From assembly GCF_014697375.1 (NCBI RefSeq), contig NZ_JACJRS010000032.1, forward strand, positions 1-56,082: a DNA stretch of 56,082 nt, written 5' to 3'. This document shows positions 32,182 to 40,427 of the stretch, one piece after another. The notes under the pieces are model-generated. The model searched no databases. It saw nothing but the letters and a program-made list of their open reading frames with translations, and had not been told where the DNA came from. The DNA comes from Phormidium sp. FACHB-1136. Its GTDB lineage: Bacteria; Cyanobacteriota; Cyanobacteriia; Phormidesmidales; Phormidesmidaceae. Made by a program: the position numbers and the translations under genes. The first letter of the stretch is position 1. Each line of letters starts with the position of its first letter.

Positions 32182-34821
32182 ATGGGGGGGATGCCTTGGC
32201 ATCTACGACTACTCACAGGATGCACCTACTACCGCCAACTGCCATCATCTAGGGTTCTAGCGATTGTGAAAGCTTCTTTTGTGAAACGCCTTAATCACCT
32301 GGTTCGTCACGTTATTTTGCCCAAGGTTCTGTATCAATCGGAGACCCAAACCCTGGCCACCGGGGGGAAGATTGTCTTGCTGTCGAGCCTGTTTGCGGGC
32401 CTGTGCATTACCGGATTGAAGTTCTTGCAGCTGCTAGAACCGGCTGAACTGTTCATTTTTGACCGCATGGTTCGCGCTCTGCCGGATCAGGACTTGAATC
32501 CTCGGATCACCGTGATTGGCCTCAGTGAAGGGGATTTGCGACAGTATGGTTGGCCCCTGTCGGATGCGCAACTGGCGGACTTGCTGGAAGCCCTTCAGGC
32601 CCATCAACCTCGGGTGGTGGGCCTCGATCTCTACCGCAGCACCTTTCGCCCCCCCGGATCTGAGGCGTTGATTGAGCAATTAGCCGCGCCAAACCTGATT
32701 GCCATTGAAAATGTGGGGAACGCCCCCGGCCTGGGGGAAGTGCCGCCACCGCCCACGGTGGAGCGAGAGCGGATCGGCTTTAACGATTTTCCCACCGATT
32801 CCGACGGCATTATTCGGCGCAACCTGCTGTTTGTGGGACGCCCCCCCGACGGCTACTACTCCTTTGGGCTGCGGGTGGTGCTTGCCGATAACCAGCGCGA
32901 TCCCTTACCCCTAAGAACCGACACCGAGCACCTCTACCTAGGCGACATCCCCATTCGGGTGCTGTCGGGGCCAGATGGGGGCTATCAAGCGGTGGACAGC
33001 AGCGGTTATCAAATTCTGTTGCGCTACCACAGTCGCCATCAGCCCGCTCGCCAACTCTCCATGAGCCAGGTGCTCAGCGGCCAGTTTGACCCAGATTGGA
33101 TTACCGATCAGGTCGTCCTCATTGGCACCACCGCCGCCAGCCTGAAGGATCGCTTCTACACCCCCTTCAGCTTTAACCAAAATGATGACCTGACCATGGC
33201 CGGGGTCGTCATCCATGCCCAGATGGTGAGCCAGTTGCTCGACTTATTGGAAGGCAAGCCCGCCCTATACCGCTATTTACCCCCCTGGAGTGAAGGGCTG
33301 TGGCTATTGGCTTGGTGCTTAGCGGCGGGCAGCTTAGTCTGGGGGCTGCGACGGCCTAGCCTGATGCTGGGATCAAGCGTACTGCTGCTGCTGGGGGTGG
33401 GAGGCATCGGTTGGGTGGCCGTGCAGAACTTGATTTGGCTCCCCATGGCCGAACCTATCGTTGGCATTATTACCACCACCTCCGCCGTCATTGCCTATAA
33501 GCTGCTCTACCGCAGTACCCACGATCCCCTCACGGGTCTGCCTAACCGGGAAGCCTTCCTCAACCTGATTCAAAAGGCGCTGCGTCAGCACCAGGGCGAC
33601 CCTGAGGCGGATCCGGTGATTGTGGTCTTCATGGGCATTGATCGGTTTAAGGTGATCAACGAAAGCCTGGGCCACCAGGCCGGGGATCGGGTGCTCCGTA
33701 TCATTGCCAAGCGGTTAATTCAACATATGCCCCTGGAGTCTAAGGTGGCTCGGGTGGGGGGCGATGAGTTTGCCCTGATGCTAACGAATTTGGACAATGA
33801 GGCGGCGGGGGAACGGATGGACACCCTCCAGTACACCCTCTCGGAGCCGATTACGCTCCAGAGCCAGAAATTGCCCAGCGCCATCAGCATGGGGATGGCC
33901 ATCAGCCAGCCCGGTATGGCCCACAAACCCGCCGATCTCCTGCGGGATGCCCACACCGCCATGTACCGAGCTAAGGCTCTGGGCAAGTCTCGCTTCGAGG
34001 TGTTTGCGGTGGGGATGCTCACCGAGGCGGTCAATCGGCTTCAGTTGGAAAGCGATCTGCTCAGCGCCCTGGATAACCAGGAATTTTTGCTCTATTACCA
34101 GCCGATTATTCGCCTTGCGACGGGGGAACTGGCCGGGTTTGAAGCCCTGGTACGCTGGCACCAGAAAGATCGGGGGTTTGTGTTGCCCAGCGCCTTTATC
34201 CCTGCCGCCGAAGAAACGGGGCTAATCATGGCCCTGGGGCAATGGATTTTCCGAGAAGCCTGTCGCCAACTCCACACCTGGCACGGTATGTTTCCCCAAT
34301 ACCCCAACCTGACCATGAGCATCAACCTCTCCAACCGCCAATTTGGTCAGTCTGACTTGATTAGCCGCATTAAAGCCGCCCTTCAAGATACCCAGGTGCG
34401 GGGAGACTGCGTGCGCCTGGAAATTACCGAAAGTATGGTGATGGGGGATGTGGACGCCGCCATTGACCTGATGCTGAAGCTCAAGTCCCTGGATTTAAAG
34501 CTAGCCATTGATGACTTTGGCACCGGATATTCCTCCCTCAGCTATCTCCACCGCTTCCCCATGGATACCCTCAAGGTGGATAAGTCCTTTGTGGGTCGCC
34601 TAGAAAAAAGCAACGAAGATCGGGCCATCATCCACACGATCCTCACCCTGGGCCAAAAGCTGGGCATGGAGGTGGTGGCGGAAGGGGTGGAGACCCTAGA
34701 ACAGGTAACCATGCTGAAGCAGGAACACTGCGACTATGGCCAGGGCTATTACTTTGCCAAACCCCTACCCGTTGAGGAGGCCCAGGCGTTGCTGGCTCGC
34801 CATGTCGCCCAGACGGTTTAG
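32182..34821 (+). CDS. CHASE2-GGDEF-EAL membrane protein (c-di-GMP turnover)
   Basis: The protein has up to 879 residues. It starts with a membrane helix near residue 65 and an extracytoplasmic CHASE2 sensor (DQDLNPRITVIGLSEGDLRQ, DRFYTPFSF). Three C-terminal membrane helices (about residues 370-435) follow, then a GGDEF domain (active loop RVGGDEFALM) and an EAL domain (FEALVRW, then EITESMVMGD, DDFGTGYSSLSYL, EGVET). Both enzymatic signatures are intact, so it could make and degrade c-di-GMP. The sensory ligand is unknown. A GTG at 32266 with AGGG upstream is an alternative start that better fits a membrane protein. It stands alone downstream of the polymerase terminator. Confidence 0.93.
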   Translation: MGGMPWHLRLLTGCTYYRQLPSSRVLAIVKASFVKRLNHLVRHVILPKVLYQSETQTLATGGKIVLLSSLFAGLCITGLKFLQLLEPAELFIFDRMVRALPDQDLNPRITVIGLSEGDLRQYGWPLSDAQLADLLEALQAHQPRVVGLDLYRSTFRPPGSEALIEQLAAPNLIAIENVGNAPGLGEVPPPPTVERERIGFNDFPTDSDGIIRRNLLFVGRPPDGYYSFGLRVVLADNQRDPLPLRTDTEHLYLGDIPIRVLSGPDGGYQAVDSSGYQILLRYHSRHQPARQLSMSQVLSGQFDPDWITDQVVLIGTTAASLKDRFYTPFSFNQNDDLTMAGVVIHAQMVSQLLDLLEGKPALYRYLPPWSEGLWLLAWCLAAGSLVWGLRRPSLMLGSSVLLLLGVGGIGWVAVQNLIWLPMAEPIVGIITTTSAVIAYKLLYRSTHDPLTGLPNREAFLNLIQKALRQHQGDPEADPVIVVFMGIDRFKVINESLGHQAGDRVLRIIAKRLIQHMPLESKVARVGGDEFALMLTNLDNEAAGERMDTLQYTLSEPITLQSQKLPSAISMGMAISQPGMAHKPADLLRDAHTAMYRAKALGKSRFEVFAVGMLTEAVNRLQLESDLLSALDNQEFLLYYQPIIRLATGELAGFEALVRWHQKDRGFVLPSAFIPAAEETGLIMALGQWIFREACRQLHTWHGMFPQYPNLTMSINLSNRQFGQSDLISRIKAALQDTQVRGDCVRLEITESMVMGDVDAAIDLMLKLKSLDLKLAIDDFGTGYSSLSYLHRFPMDTLKVDKSFVGRLEKSNEDRAIIHTILTLGQKLGMEVVAEGVETLEQVTMLKQEHCDYGQGYYFAKPLPVEEAQALLARHVAQTV

Positions 34822-34895
34822 GCGTTAGACTGCCCCTATTCCGCAATCATCAACCGATGGGGCGCTACCGCCACCGAACTGACCGCCATTGGTAA

Positions 34896-35096
34896 CCATC
34901 CTGGGTTTCATCTGAGGCTCTGCCTGTTAACTTCGATTCTTCCCTGGTCTACAATGATCCCAATATCCGTAATCGACCGATCTGTGGCGTCATTTTGCGG
35001 GTTCAACGCCTCAACCGCAGCCAGGTGGCCGTGGGCTCCATGGCGCTCCAAATCTGGGCCTTTCGGGGGCTGCATTTGGGGGCGAAAGCGGGGTAG
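34896..35096 (+). pseudogene. Possible gene remnant, 66 codons without a start
   Basis: One frame between taa (34893) and tag (35094) has coding-like composition. It reads NFDSSLVYNDPNIRNRPICG then VILRVQRLNRSQVAVGSMAL. No ATG or plausible ribosome site opens it, so it looks like the decayed end of a gene. I do not recognise the family. An unannotated small gene with a rare start is the alternative. Confidence 0.3.
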
Positions 35097-35161
35097 GGCC
35101 GTTGGTAATGTGCAGTAAGGTGCCACAATTAATTTAATAACCAAACTCCTTAAAAATACCG

Positions 35162-35536
35162 ATGTCAACCTCCGTGAGCGAAGCCACCTTTGAAGCCACT
35201 GTCCTAGCCTCTGAAGTCCCCGTGCTGGTTCATTTCTGGGCACCCTGGTGCGGGCTATGTAAGATGGTGGCCCCGCTGCTCAATCATTTTCAGGCAGAAT
35301 GGGACGGCCAGATTCGCCTCGTAGATGTGAACGCCGACGAAAATCTCCGCCTTGCCAACACCTACCGCCTCTCCAGCTTGCCCACCCTGCTCCTGTTTGA
35401 GGGCGGCGAACTGCAACAACGCCTAGAAACCTTTCACGGCAAAGACGACATGCGTCAGGTGCTCGACAGCTTCATGCGTCAGCGATCCCTACGCTACGAA
35501 ATGTCTCCCCTCGTGCGGATTTACCCCCAGTCTTGA
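35162..35536 (+). CDS. Thioredoxin-family protein with CGLC active site
   Basis: The 124-residue thioredoxin fold has the redox pair Cys30/Cys33 in FWAPWCGLCKMVAPLL and the conserved cis-proline region SSLPTLLLFEGG. The usual Pro of CGPC is replaced by Leu. A CGLC variant is, as far as I recall, typical of the cyanobacterial TrxC group, whose targets are poorly known. The last 16 bases overlap the 3' end of convergent ribD, so the two transcripts must be antisense at their ends. Confidence 0.88.
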   Translation: MSTSVSEATFEATVLASEVPVLVHFWAPWCGLCKMVAPLLNHFQAEWDGQIRLVDVNADENLRLANTYRLSSLPTLLLFEGGELQQRLETFHGKDDMRQVLDSFMRQRSLRYEMSPLVRIYPQS

Positions 35537-36642
35537 CCCGTTAGGTAGCCCTCAATCAGCAAATCTGGCCCTAGGGATCGATAGGTAAGGTCGCCAAGGG
35601 GCAGAGCGGTAGACATTTCGGTAATGCCCAAATCACCTAGGGGCGTTGGCGCATTTTGGCCACCCACCAGCTTGGGGGCCACAAAGGCCCAAACCTTATC
35701 AATCACCCCATCCCGAATCGCCTGGGCAGCAAGGATTCCGCCGCACTCCCACAACACCTGGGCGCAGCCCTGTTTGTACAAATGCTGCATCACCATGCTT
35801 GGCGTCAGGGGATCAACCACCACCACCACCACCCCGGCCTGATCTAATAATTGACGCCTTTCCTCAGGGGCGACGAGGCTAGTAAACACGGTCGTCGGAG
35901 CCGTTGAGGTATCCCACAGGTGAGCCTGATCGGGCAGATCAAGGGCGCGGCTCATCACGACCCGGAGAGGATTATGGGGGCTGTGGCCGTGGCTGGTGAG
36001 GTGCGGATTATCGCGACGCACGGTGTTACCCCCGACGATCACCGCATCACACACCGCCCGCAGTTGATGTACTGCGGCCCGCGCCTCCGGCCCCGTCACC
36101 CATTGGCTGTGGCCCGTGGTGGTGGCAATTTTGCCGTCTAGGGTCATGGCATATTTCAGTAGGCCCAAGGGACGTTGGCGCAAAACCCGACAGACAAAGG
36201 CTTCGTTTAGCCGCTGACAGGCCGCTTCTTCCACCCCCACGACAACCTCAATTCCGGCCTGACGCAACCGCGCAATCCCGCCGCCGGAGACCCTGGGATC
36301 GGGATCTACCATGCCCGCCACCACGCGCCGGATCCCCGCCTGAAGAATCGCCTCGGTGCAGGGGGGAGTGCGGCCTGTGTGGTTGCAGGGTTCTAGGTTG
36401 ACATAGAGCGTGGCCCCCTTCGCCCTCTCCCCCGCCTGCCGCAGGGCAAAGACCTCCGCATGGGGTTGCCCTGCGCCGGGATGAAACCCCTCCCCCATGA
36501 CCTCCTCCCCTTGTAGAACCACCGAACCCACGAGGGGATTGGGGGCCGTTTGTCCGGCGGCCTGTTGGGCGAGTTCTAGGCAGCGCGTCATCCACCGTCG
36601 ATGGATGGGATCGGTGGGATCGGTACAGAAGGCCTCAGTCAC
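35521..36642 (-). CDS. ribD: Bifunctional riboflavin biosynthesis deaminase/reductase RibD
   Basis: The 373-residue enzyme performs two consecutive riboflavin steps: pyrimidine deamination, then NADPH reduction of the ribosyl side chain. The deaminase half has zinc ligands His61 with Glu63 (PHAEVFAL), Cys86 and Cys95 (EPCNHTGRTPPC). The reductase half starts near LLKYAMTLDGKIATTTGHSQ and includes AVCDAVIVGGNTVRRDNP. The start is GTG at 36642. The gene is divergent from the aminotransferase and overlaps the thioredoxin gene tail to tail. Confidence 0.95.
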   Translation of the reverse strand: MTEAFCTDPTDPIHRRWMTRCLELAQQAAGQTAPNPLVGSVVLQGEEVMGEGFHPGAGQPHAEVFALRQAGERAKGATLYVNLEPCNHTGRTPPCTEAILQAGIRRVVAGMVDPDPRVSGGGIARLRQAGIEVVVGVEEAACQRLNEAFVCRVLRQRPLGLLKYAMTLDGKIATTTGHSQWVTGPEARAAVHQLRAVCDAVIVGGNTVRRDNPHLTSHGHSPHNPLRVVMSRALDLPDQAHLWDTSTAPTTVFTSLVAPEERRQLLDQAGVVVVVVDPLTPSMVMQHLYKQGCAQVLWECGGILAAQAIRDGVIDKVWAFVAPKLVGGQNAPTPLGDLGITEMSTALPLGDLTYRSLGPDLLIEGYLTGQDWG

Positions 36643-36723
36643 AGCGGCTACGACTCAATCAGCAGAGGGCATGGGGGAACCTACGGGGGCTCAGATAGTA
36701 CGGTACACTAAGCCTATCTATCT

Positions 36724-36753
36724 ATGAGCGTGAGTGTAAGCGAGTGGCTGTGA
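36724..36753 (+). other. Nine-codon upstream reading frame overlapping the DegT start
   Basis: An ATG at 36724 opens MSVSVSEWL and stops at the TGA of 36751, passing over the GTG start of the aminotransferase at 36744 in another frame. A CTAT tetranucleotide triplet (36714-36725) immediately precedes it. It could be a leader peptide for translational coupling, or chance. Confidence 0.3.
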
Positions 36754-37901
36754 TTCCTCCTGTTGATCTGACGGAGCAGTTTAAGCAAATTCAAGCCGAA
36801 GTGAATGCTGCGGTAACCCAAGTGTTGGCGGCGGGCCAGTATATTAACGGCCCCATTGTGCAGTCCTTTACGGAAGCCTTTGGTCAATACGTGGGCACCG
36901 ATCACTGCATTGTCTGCAACTCCGGGACGGATGCCCTCTACCTGGCTTTGCGTGCCCTCAACATTGGCCCTGGGGACGAGGTGATTACCTCCCCCTTCAC
37001 TTTCATTGCCACCGCTGAAGTCATCAGTGCGGTGGGGGCTACCCCTGTTTTTGTGGATATCGACCCCGACACCTTCAATATCGATATTACCCGCATTGCA
37101 GCGGCCATCACCCCACGCACTCGCGCCATCATCCCCGTTCATTTGTTTGGTCATCCGGTGGACATGGGGCCAATCCTAGACCTGGCTAGTCGCCATCAAC
37201 TCGCCGTCGTTGAAGATTGCGCCCAGGCGACGGGGGCGCAATGGCAGGGGAAATCGGTGGGTAGTCTGAGCCATGTGGGCTGTTTTAGCTTTTTCCCCAC
37301 CAAAAACCTAGGAGGCTGTGGCGATGGCGGGGCCATTACCACCAACGATCCCGCCCTAGCCGACACCATGACCATGCTGCGGGAGCACGGCAGTCGGGTG
37401 CGCTATCACCACGAGGCCATTGGCGTGAATAGCCGTCTAGATTCGGTGCAGGCTGCAATCCTGGCCATTAAGCTACGCTACCTGGATCAGTGGAACCAGC
37501 AACGCGCCGCCGTGGCCCAGCGCTACGATGCCCTTCTATCTGATGTAGAGGGTGTGGTTCGCCCCCAAGCCCCCAACTTTGGCCAGTCCGTTTGGAACCA
37601 GTACACCCTGCGCATTGTTGGATCCACCGCCGATGGCCAAGAACGCAACCACATTCAGCAGAAGATGCGCGAAGCCGGGGTGATCTGCATGGTCTACTAC
37701 CCCATCCCCCTACACCTTCAGCCCGTGTACGAGTCCCTAGGCTACAAGCCAGGAGACCTGCCCCAGGCCGAAGCGGCCTCGCACCAAGTCCTCTCCCTGC
37801 CGATGTTCCCTGAACTCGATGCCGCCCGTCAGGACACCGTGGTCGCCACCCTAAAGCAGGTGTTGTCGGAGGTGGGTGTGAAAGCCGCCCAGTACTGCTA
37901 G
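36744..37901 (+). CDS. DegT/DnrJ/EryC1/StrS family aminotransferase
   Basis: The 385-residue PLP enzyme normally aminates keto-sugar nucleotides for polysaccharides or glycans. Seen are VCNSGTDALYLALRAL, VITSPFTFIATAEVI, the PLP-binding Asp in VVEDCAQATGA, and the Schiff-base Lys in FSFFPTKNLGGCGDGG. The C-terminal YYPIPLHLQPVY is typical. The start GTG at 36744 gives MAVIPPVDLTEQF, the usual family N terminus. The substrate cannot be fixed; no complete sugar pathway lies beside it. Confidence 0.93.
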   Translation: MAVIPPVDLTEQFKQIQAEVNAAVTQVLAAGQYINGPIVQSFTEAFGQYVGTDHCIVCNSGTDALYLALRALNIGPGDEVITSPFTFIATAEVISAVGATPVFVDIDPDTFNIDITRIAAAITPRTRAIIPVHLFGHPVDMGPILDLASRHQLAVVEDCAQATGAQWQGKSVGSLSHVGCFSFFPTKNLGGCGDGGAITTNDPALADTMTMLREHGSRVRYHHEAIGVNSRLDSVQAAILAIKLRYLDQWNQQRAAVAQRYDALLSDVEGVVRPQAPNFGQSVWNQYTLRIVGSTADGQERNHIQQKMREAGVICMVYYPIPLHLQPVYESLGYKPGDLPQAEAASHQVLSLPMFPELDAARQDTVVATLKQVLSEVGVKAAQYC

Positions 37902-38174
37902 CCTGACTCTGATCAGGGTTGACCTTTCGTGGATCAGCCATTCCTTCTATCGGTAATTCATCAACCGTTGAGAAAACTCTATTGACCTACTAACAAGAAC
38001 CCAGGGTAAAGGTTTGGATCTCTTAGGTAAATTTGTTTGTAGTTTTCTATACTAGTCTTAACGGGAGACAAGCAGACCTGATACTAGAGCCAGTGGCTTC
38101 TCGGGGCATTACTCGGATAGGCATAGGCTCCCTGGCATCGTTCCCCTACCCCCTGGAAGAGAGGCAAGCGTACT

Positions 38175-39881
38175 GTGACTGGTGAAGATCCCAATGCTCT
38201 GTGGGCCTATGACGCTGCCGTCATTGCCCGTCATTTTCGGTGGCGCTGGTGGACGCTAGGGACAAGGATTGTACAAATTCTCTGGTGGCTGGGCACCTTT
38301 GTTCTAGGGCTAAAGTTTGATCAATGGTTCCGGCGAGAGGAACAAAACCGCCAGAAACGGGCCTCCCAACTGCGCCAAGTGTTGATTGACCTAGGGCCAA
38401 CCTTCATTAAGGTGGGACAAGCCCTATCCACCCGGCCCGACCTGGTGCGTAAAGACTTTCTGGAGGAACTAACCAAACTTCAGGATCAGCTTCCGCCCTT
38501 TCCCACCCCCCTCGCCAGGGCGATCATCGAAGCGGAACTGGGCTATTCCCCCGAAGAAATTTTTAGCAGTATTTCCCCCGCCCCCGTAGCCGCCGCCAGC
38601 CTGGGCCAAGTCTACCGCGCCCGCCTCTTTTCTGGGGAAGAGGTGGCGGTGAAGGTGCAGCGCCCTAACCTACGGCCTTTGCTGAGTCGAGACCTCTACC
38701 TGATGCGTTGGGCCGCGGGGTGGATAGCGCGATTTTTGCCCCTCAACCTAGGGCATGATCTCACCCTGATTGTGGATGAGTTTGGCATCAAGCTGTTTGA
38801 GGAAATTGACTACCTGAATGAAGGGCGCAACGCCGAACGCTTTGCCGCCAACTTCAAGGATGACCCCACGGTGAAGGTGCCCTCCATCTACTGGCCCTAC
38901 AGCAGTCACCGAGTGCTGACCCTGGAATGGATCGAGGGTAGCAAGCTAACGGATGCTGAAGGGATGGCGCTAGATAACCTGGATCAGGATCGGCTGATTG
39001 AAATTGGTGTTACCTCCGGCCTGCGACAATTGCTGGAATTTGGCTTCTTCCACGCCGACCCTCACCCCGGCAACCTGTTCGCCCTCGCCGATGGTCGCAT
39101 GGCCTACATCGACTTTGGCATGATGGATCAGATGGATCAAGACACCAAGGAAACCTTGGTGGATGCCATTGTCTATCTGATCAACCAGGACTTTGAACGG
39201 TTGGGGATTGCCTTCATCAAGCTGGGCTTCCTGACCCCGGAGACCGAACTAGGGCCGATTATTCCTGCGCTCAAACGGGTGTTGGGGGATGCCATGGGGG
39301 CCAGGGTACAGGACTTTAATTTCAAGACCATCACGGATCAGTTCTCGGAATTGATGTATGACTACCCCTTCCGGGTGCCTGCCAAGTTTGCCCTGATTAT
39401 TCGATCCCTGGTCACCCAGGAAGGGTTGGCCTTGAGCCTGAATCCCGACTTTAAAATTGTCGATGTGGCCTATCCCTATGTGGCCCGTCGGCTACTGTTA
39501 GGCGAAACCCCGGCCCTGCGCCAGCGGCTCCTAGAGGTCATCTTTAAGGACGGTCAACTCCAGTGGCAGCGCTTGGAAAATATGCTAGCCATTGCCCGCA
39601 GTGATAGTAACTTCGACGTTCTGCCCACCGCTGGCCTAGGGATTCGCTACCTGATGTCCGAGGAAGGACTGCACCTGCGCCGAATGCTGTTGCTGGCCCT
39701 GACCGAAAACGACCGCCTCCACACCGAAGAGGTGCAACGCCTGTGGGCCTTAGTGAAGGACGACCTGACCGTGGATCGTGTCCTTGGTGCCGCCTGGGGA
39801 GCGTTTACCACCTACTCCCTAGAACAGGCCGAACAGTTGGTGCCGGGGATGGGCGAACTGCGCCAAGTGCTTCAGGTTTAG
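38175..39881 (+). CDS. AarF/ABC1/UbiB kinase-like protein
   Basis: The 568-residue atypical kinase has the family's KVGQALSTRPDLVRKDFLEE (KxGQ motif), the Ala-rich nucleotide loop AAASLGQVYRARL, the Lys in EEVAVKVQRPN, and HADPHPGNLFAL then YIDFGMMD. The family supports quinone metabolism; cyanobacterial members are probably concerned with plastoquinone or tocopherol-type lipids (family knowledge, not shown here). The start is GTG at 38175 with AGAGG about eight bases upstream. The 273-base leader contains TATACT at 38048-38053. Confidence 0.92.
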   Translation: MTGEDPNALWAYDAAVIARHFRWRWWTLGTRIVQILWWLGTFVLGLKFDQWFRREEQNRQKRASQLRQVLIDLGPTFIKVGQALSTRPDLVRKDFLEELTKLQDQLPPFPTPLARAIIEAELGYSPEEIFSSISPAPVAAASLGQVYRARLFSGEEVAVKVQRPNLRPLLSRDLYLMRWAAGWIARFLPLNLGHDLTLIVDEFGIKLFEEIDYLNEGRNAERFAANFKDDPTVKVPSIYWPYSSHRVLTLEWIEGSKLTDAEGMALDNLDQDRLIEIGVTSGLRQLLEFGFFHADPHPGNLFALADGRMAYIDFGMMDQMDQDTKETLVDAIVYLINQDFERLGIAFIKLGFLTPETELGPIIPALKRVLGDAMGARVQDFNFKTITDQFSELMYDYPFRVPAKFALIIRSLVTQEGLALSLNPDFKIVDVAYPYVARRLLLGETPALRQRLLEVIFKDGQLQWQRLENMLAIARSDSNFDVLPTAGLGIRYLMSEEGLHLRRMLLLALTENDRLHTEEVQRLWALVKDDLTVDRVLGAAWGAFTTYSLEQAEQLVPGMGELRQVLQV

Positions 39882-39912
39882 CCACTGCCCTAAAGAAGGG
39901 AAACCTCTCCCC

Positions 39913-39918
39913 TATAAT
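39913..39918 (+). promoter_or_regulatory. Consensus -10 element upstream of a small membrane protein gene
   Basis: TATAAT matches the -10 consensus perfectly and lies 36 bases before the GTG at 39954, supporting that start. No good -35 is visible. It sits at the edge of a short intergenic repeat (GAAACCTCTCCCCTA). Confidence 0.5.
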
Positions 39919-39953
39919 TGCTAAAGATTCATGATTGTTTCAGAGCGTTACCC

Positions 39954-40316
39954 GTGTATTCCCAACCTCCCTATATCCTGCTCCTAGCGGGCTTCCTAGC
40001 CGCCGTTACCTCTGGCTACGCCTTTAGTACCGCCCTGCAACAAGCCGTCAGCGACTGGAACCGCAATCGTTCGACCCGGATTTTAGCGACCCTACGGGGG
40101 CCTCAGCTCAAAATTCCCTTCTTCGGCATTTGTGCTGGGGTGTGCGTTTTCCTAGCCTCTGGCATTGAGCTATTTGGCTTCTCTGGTAAGGTCGCCTACG
40201 CCATGGGAGCCCCGATGACCCTGCTTAGCGGTCTGCTGATTTGGTCGCAGTTGGGCAAAATCTTAGCCATGATCGAAGAAGGTGGCTCCAAGGCCCTCGA
40301 CCTAGATTCCTTTTAA
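39954..40316 (+). CDS. Small conserved cyanobacterial membrane protein
   Basis: The 120-residue protein has two or three hydrophobic helices (YILLLAGFLAAVTSGYAF, FFGICAGVCVFLASGIELF, MGAPMTLLSGLLIW) and a central polar segment, WNRNRSTRILATLRGPQL. I believe close relatives exist in other cyanobacteria but know no function. GTG at 39954 puts the first helix at the N terminus and fits the -10 at 39913. It converges with clpB. Confidence 0.7.
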   Translation: MYSQPPYILLLAGFLAAVTSGYAFSTALQQAVSDWNRNRSTRILATLRGPQLKIPFFGICAGVCVFLASGIELFGFSGKVAYAMGAPMTLLSGLLIWSQLGKILAMIEEGGSKALDLDSF

Positions 40317-40364
40317 TCTGGATGCCTTGGTAGGCCAATCCTTTAAGGTCAATCCTTGGTTGAG

Positions 40365-40390
40365 AGGGGCGAGGAAACTCTCCCCTACGG
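40365..40390. repeat. Short intergenic hairpin repeat between convergent genes
   Basis: AGGGGCGAG pairs with CTCTCCCCT (one mismatch) around a GAAA loop (40365-40386) and is followed by ACGGTT. Related strings lie at 5528 and about 39899. It may serve as a weak bidirectional terminator between the membrane-protein gene and clpB. Confidence 0.45.
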
Positions 40391-40427
40391 TTGATTAGAG
40401 GTAGACGATTAGAGGCAGATGCCTCAA

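Noticed and set aside
32190-32210. Similarity of GGATGCCTTGGCAT to the start of 23S rRNA
   Set aside because: The match is short and the following bases do not fit 23S rRNA; it is the coding start region of the CHASE2 protein.
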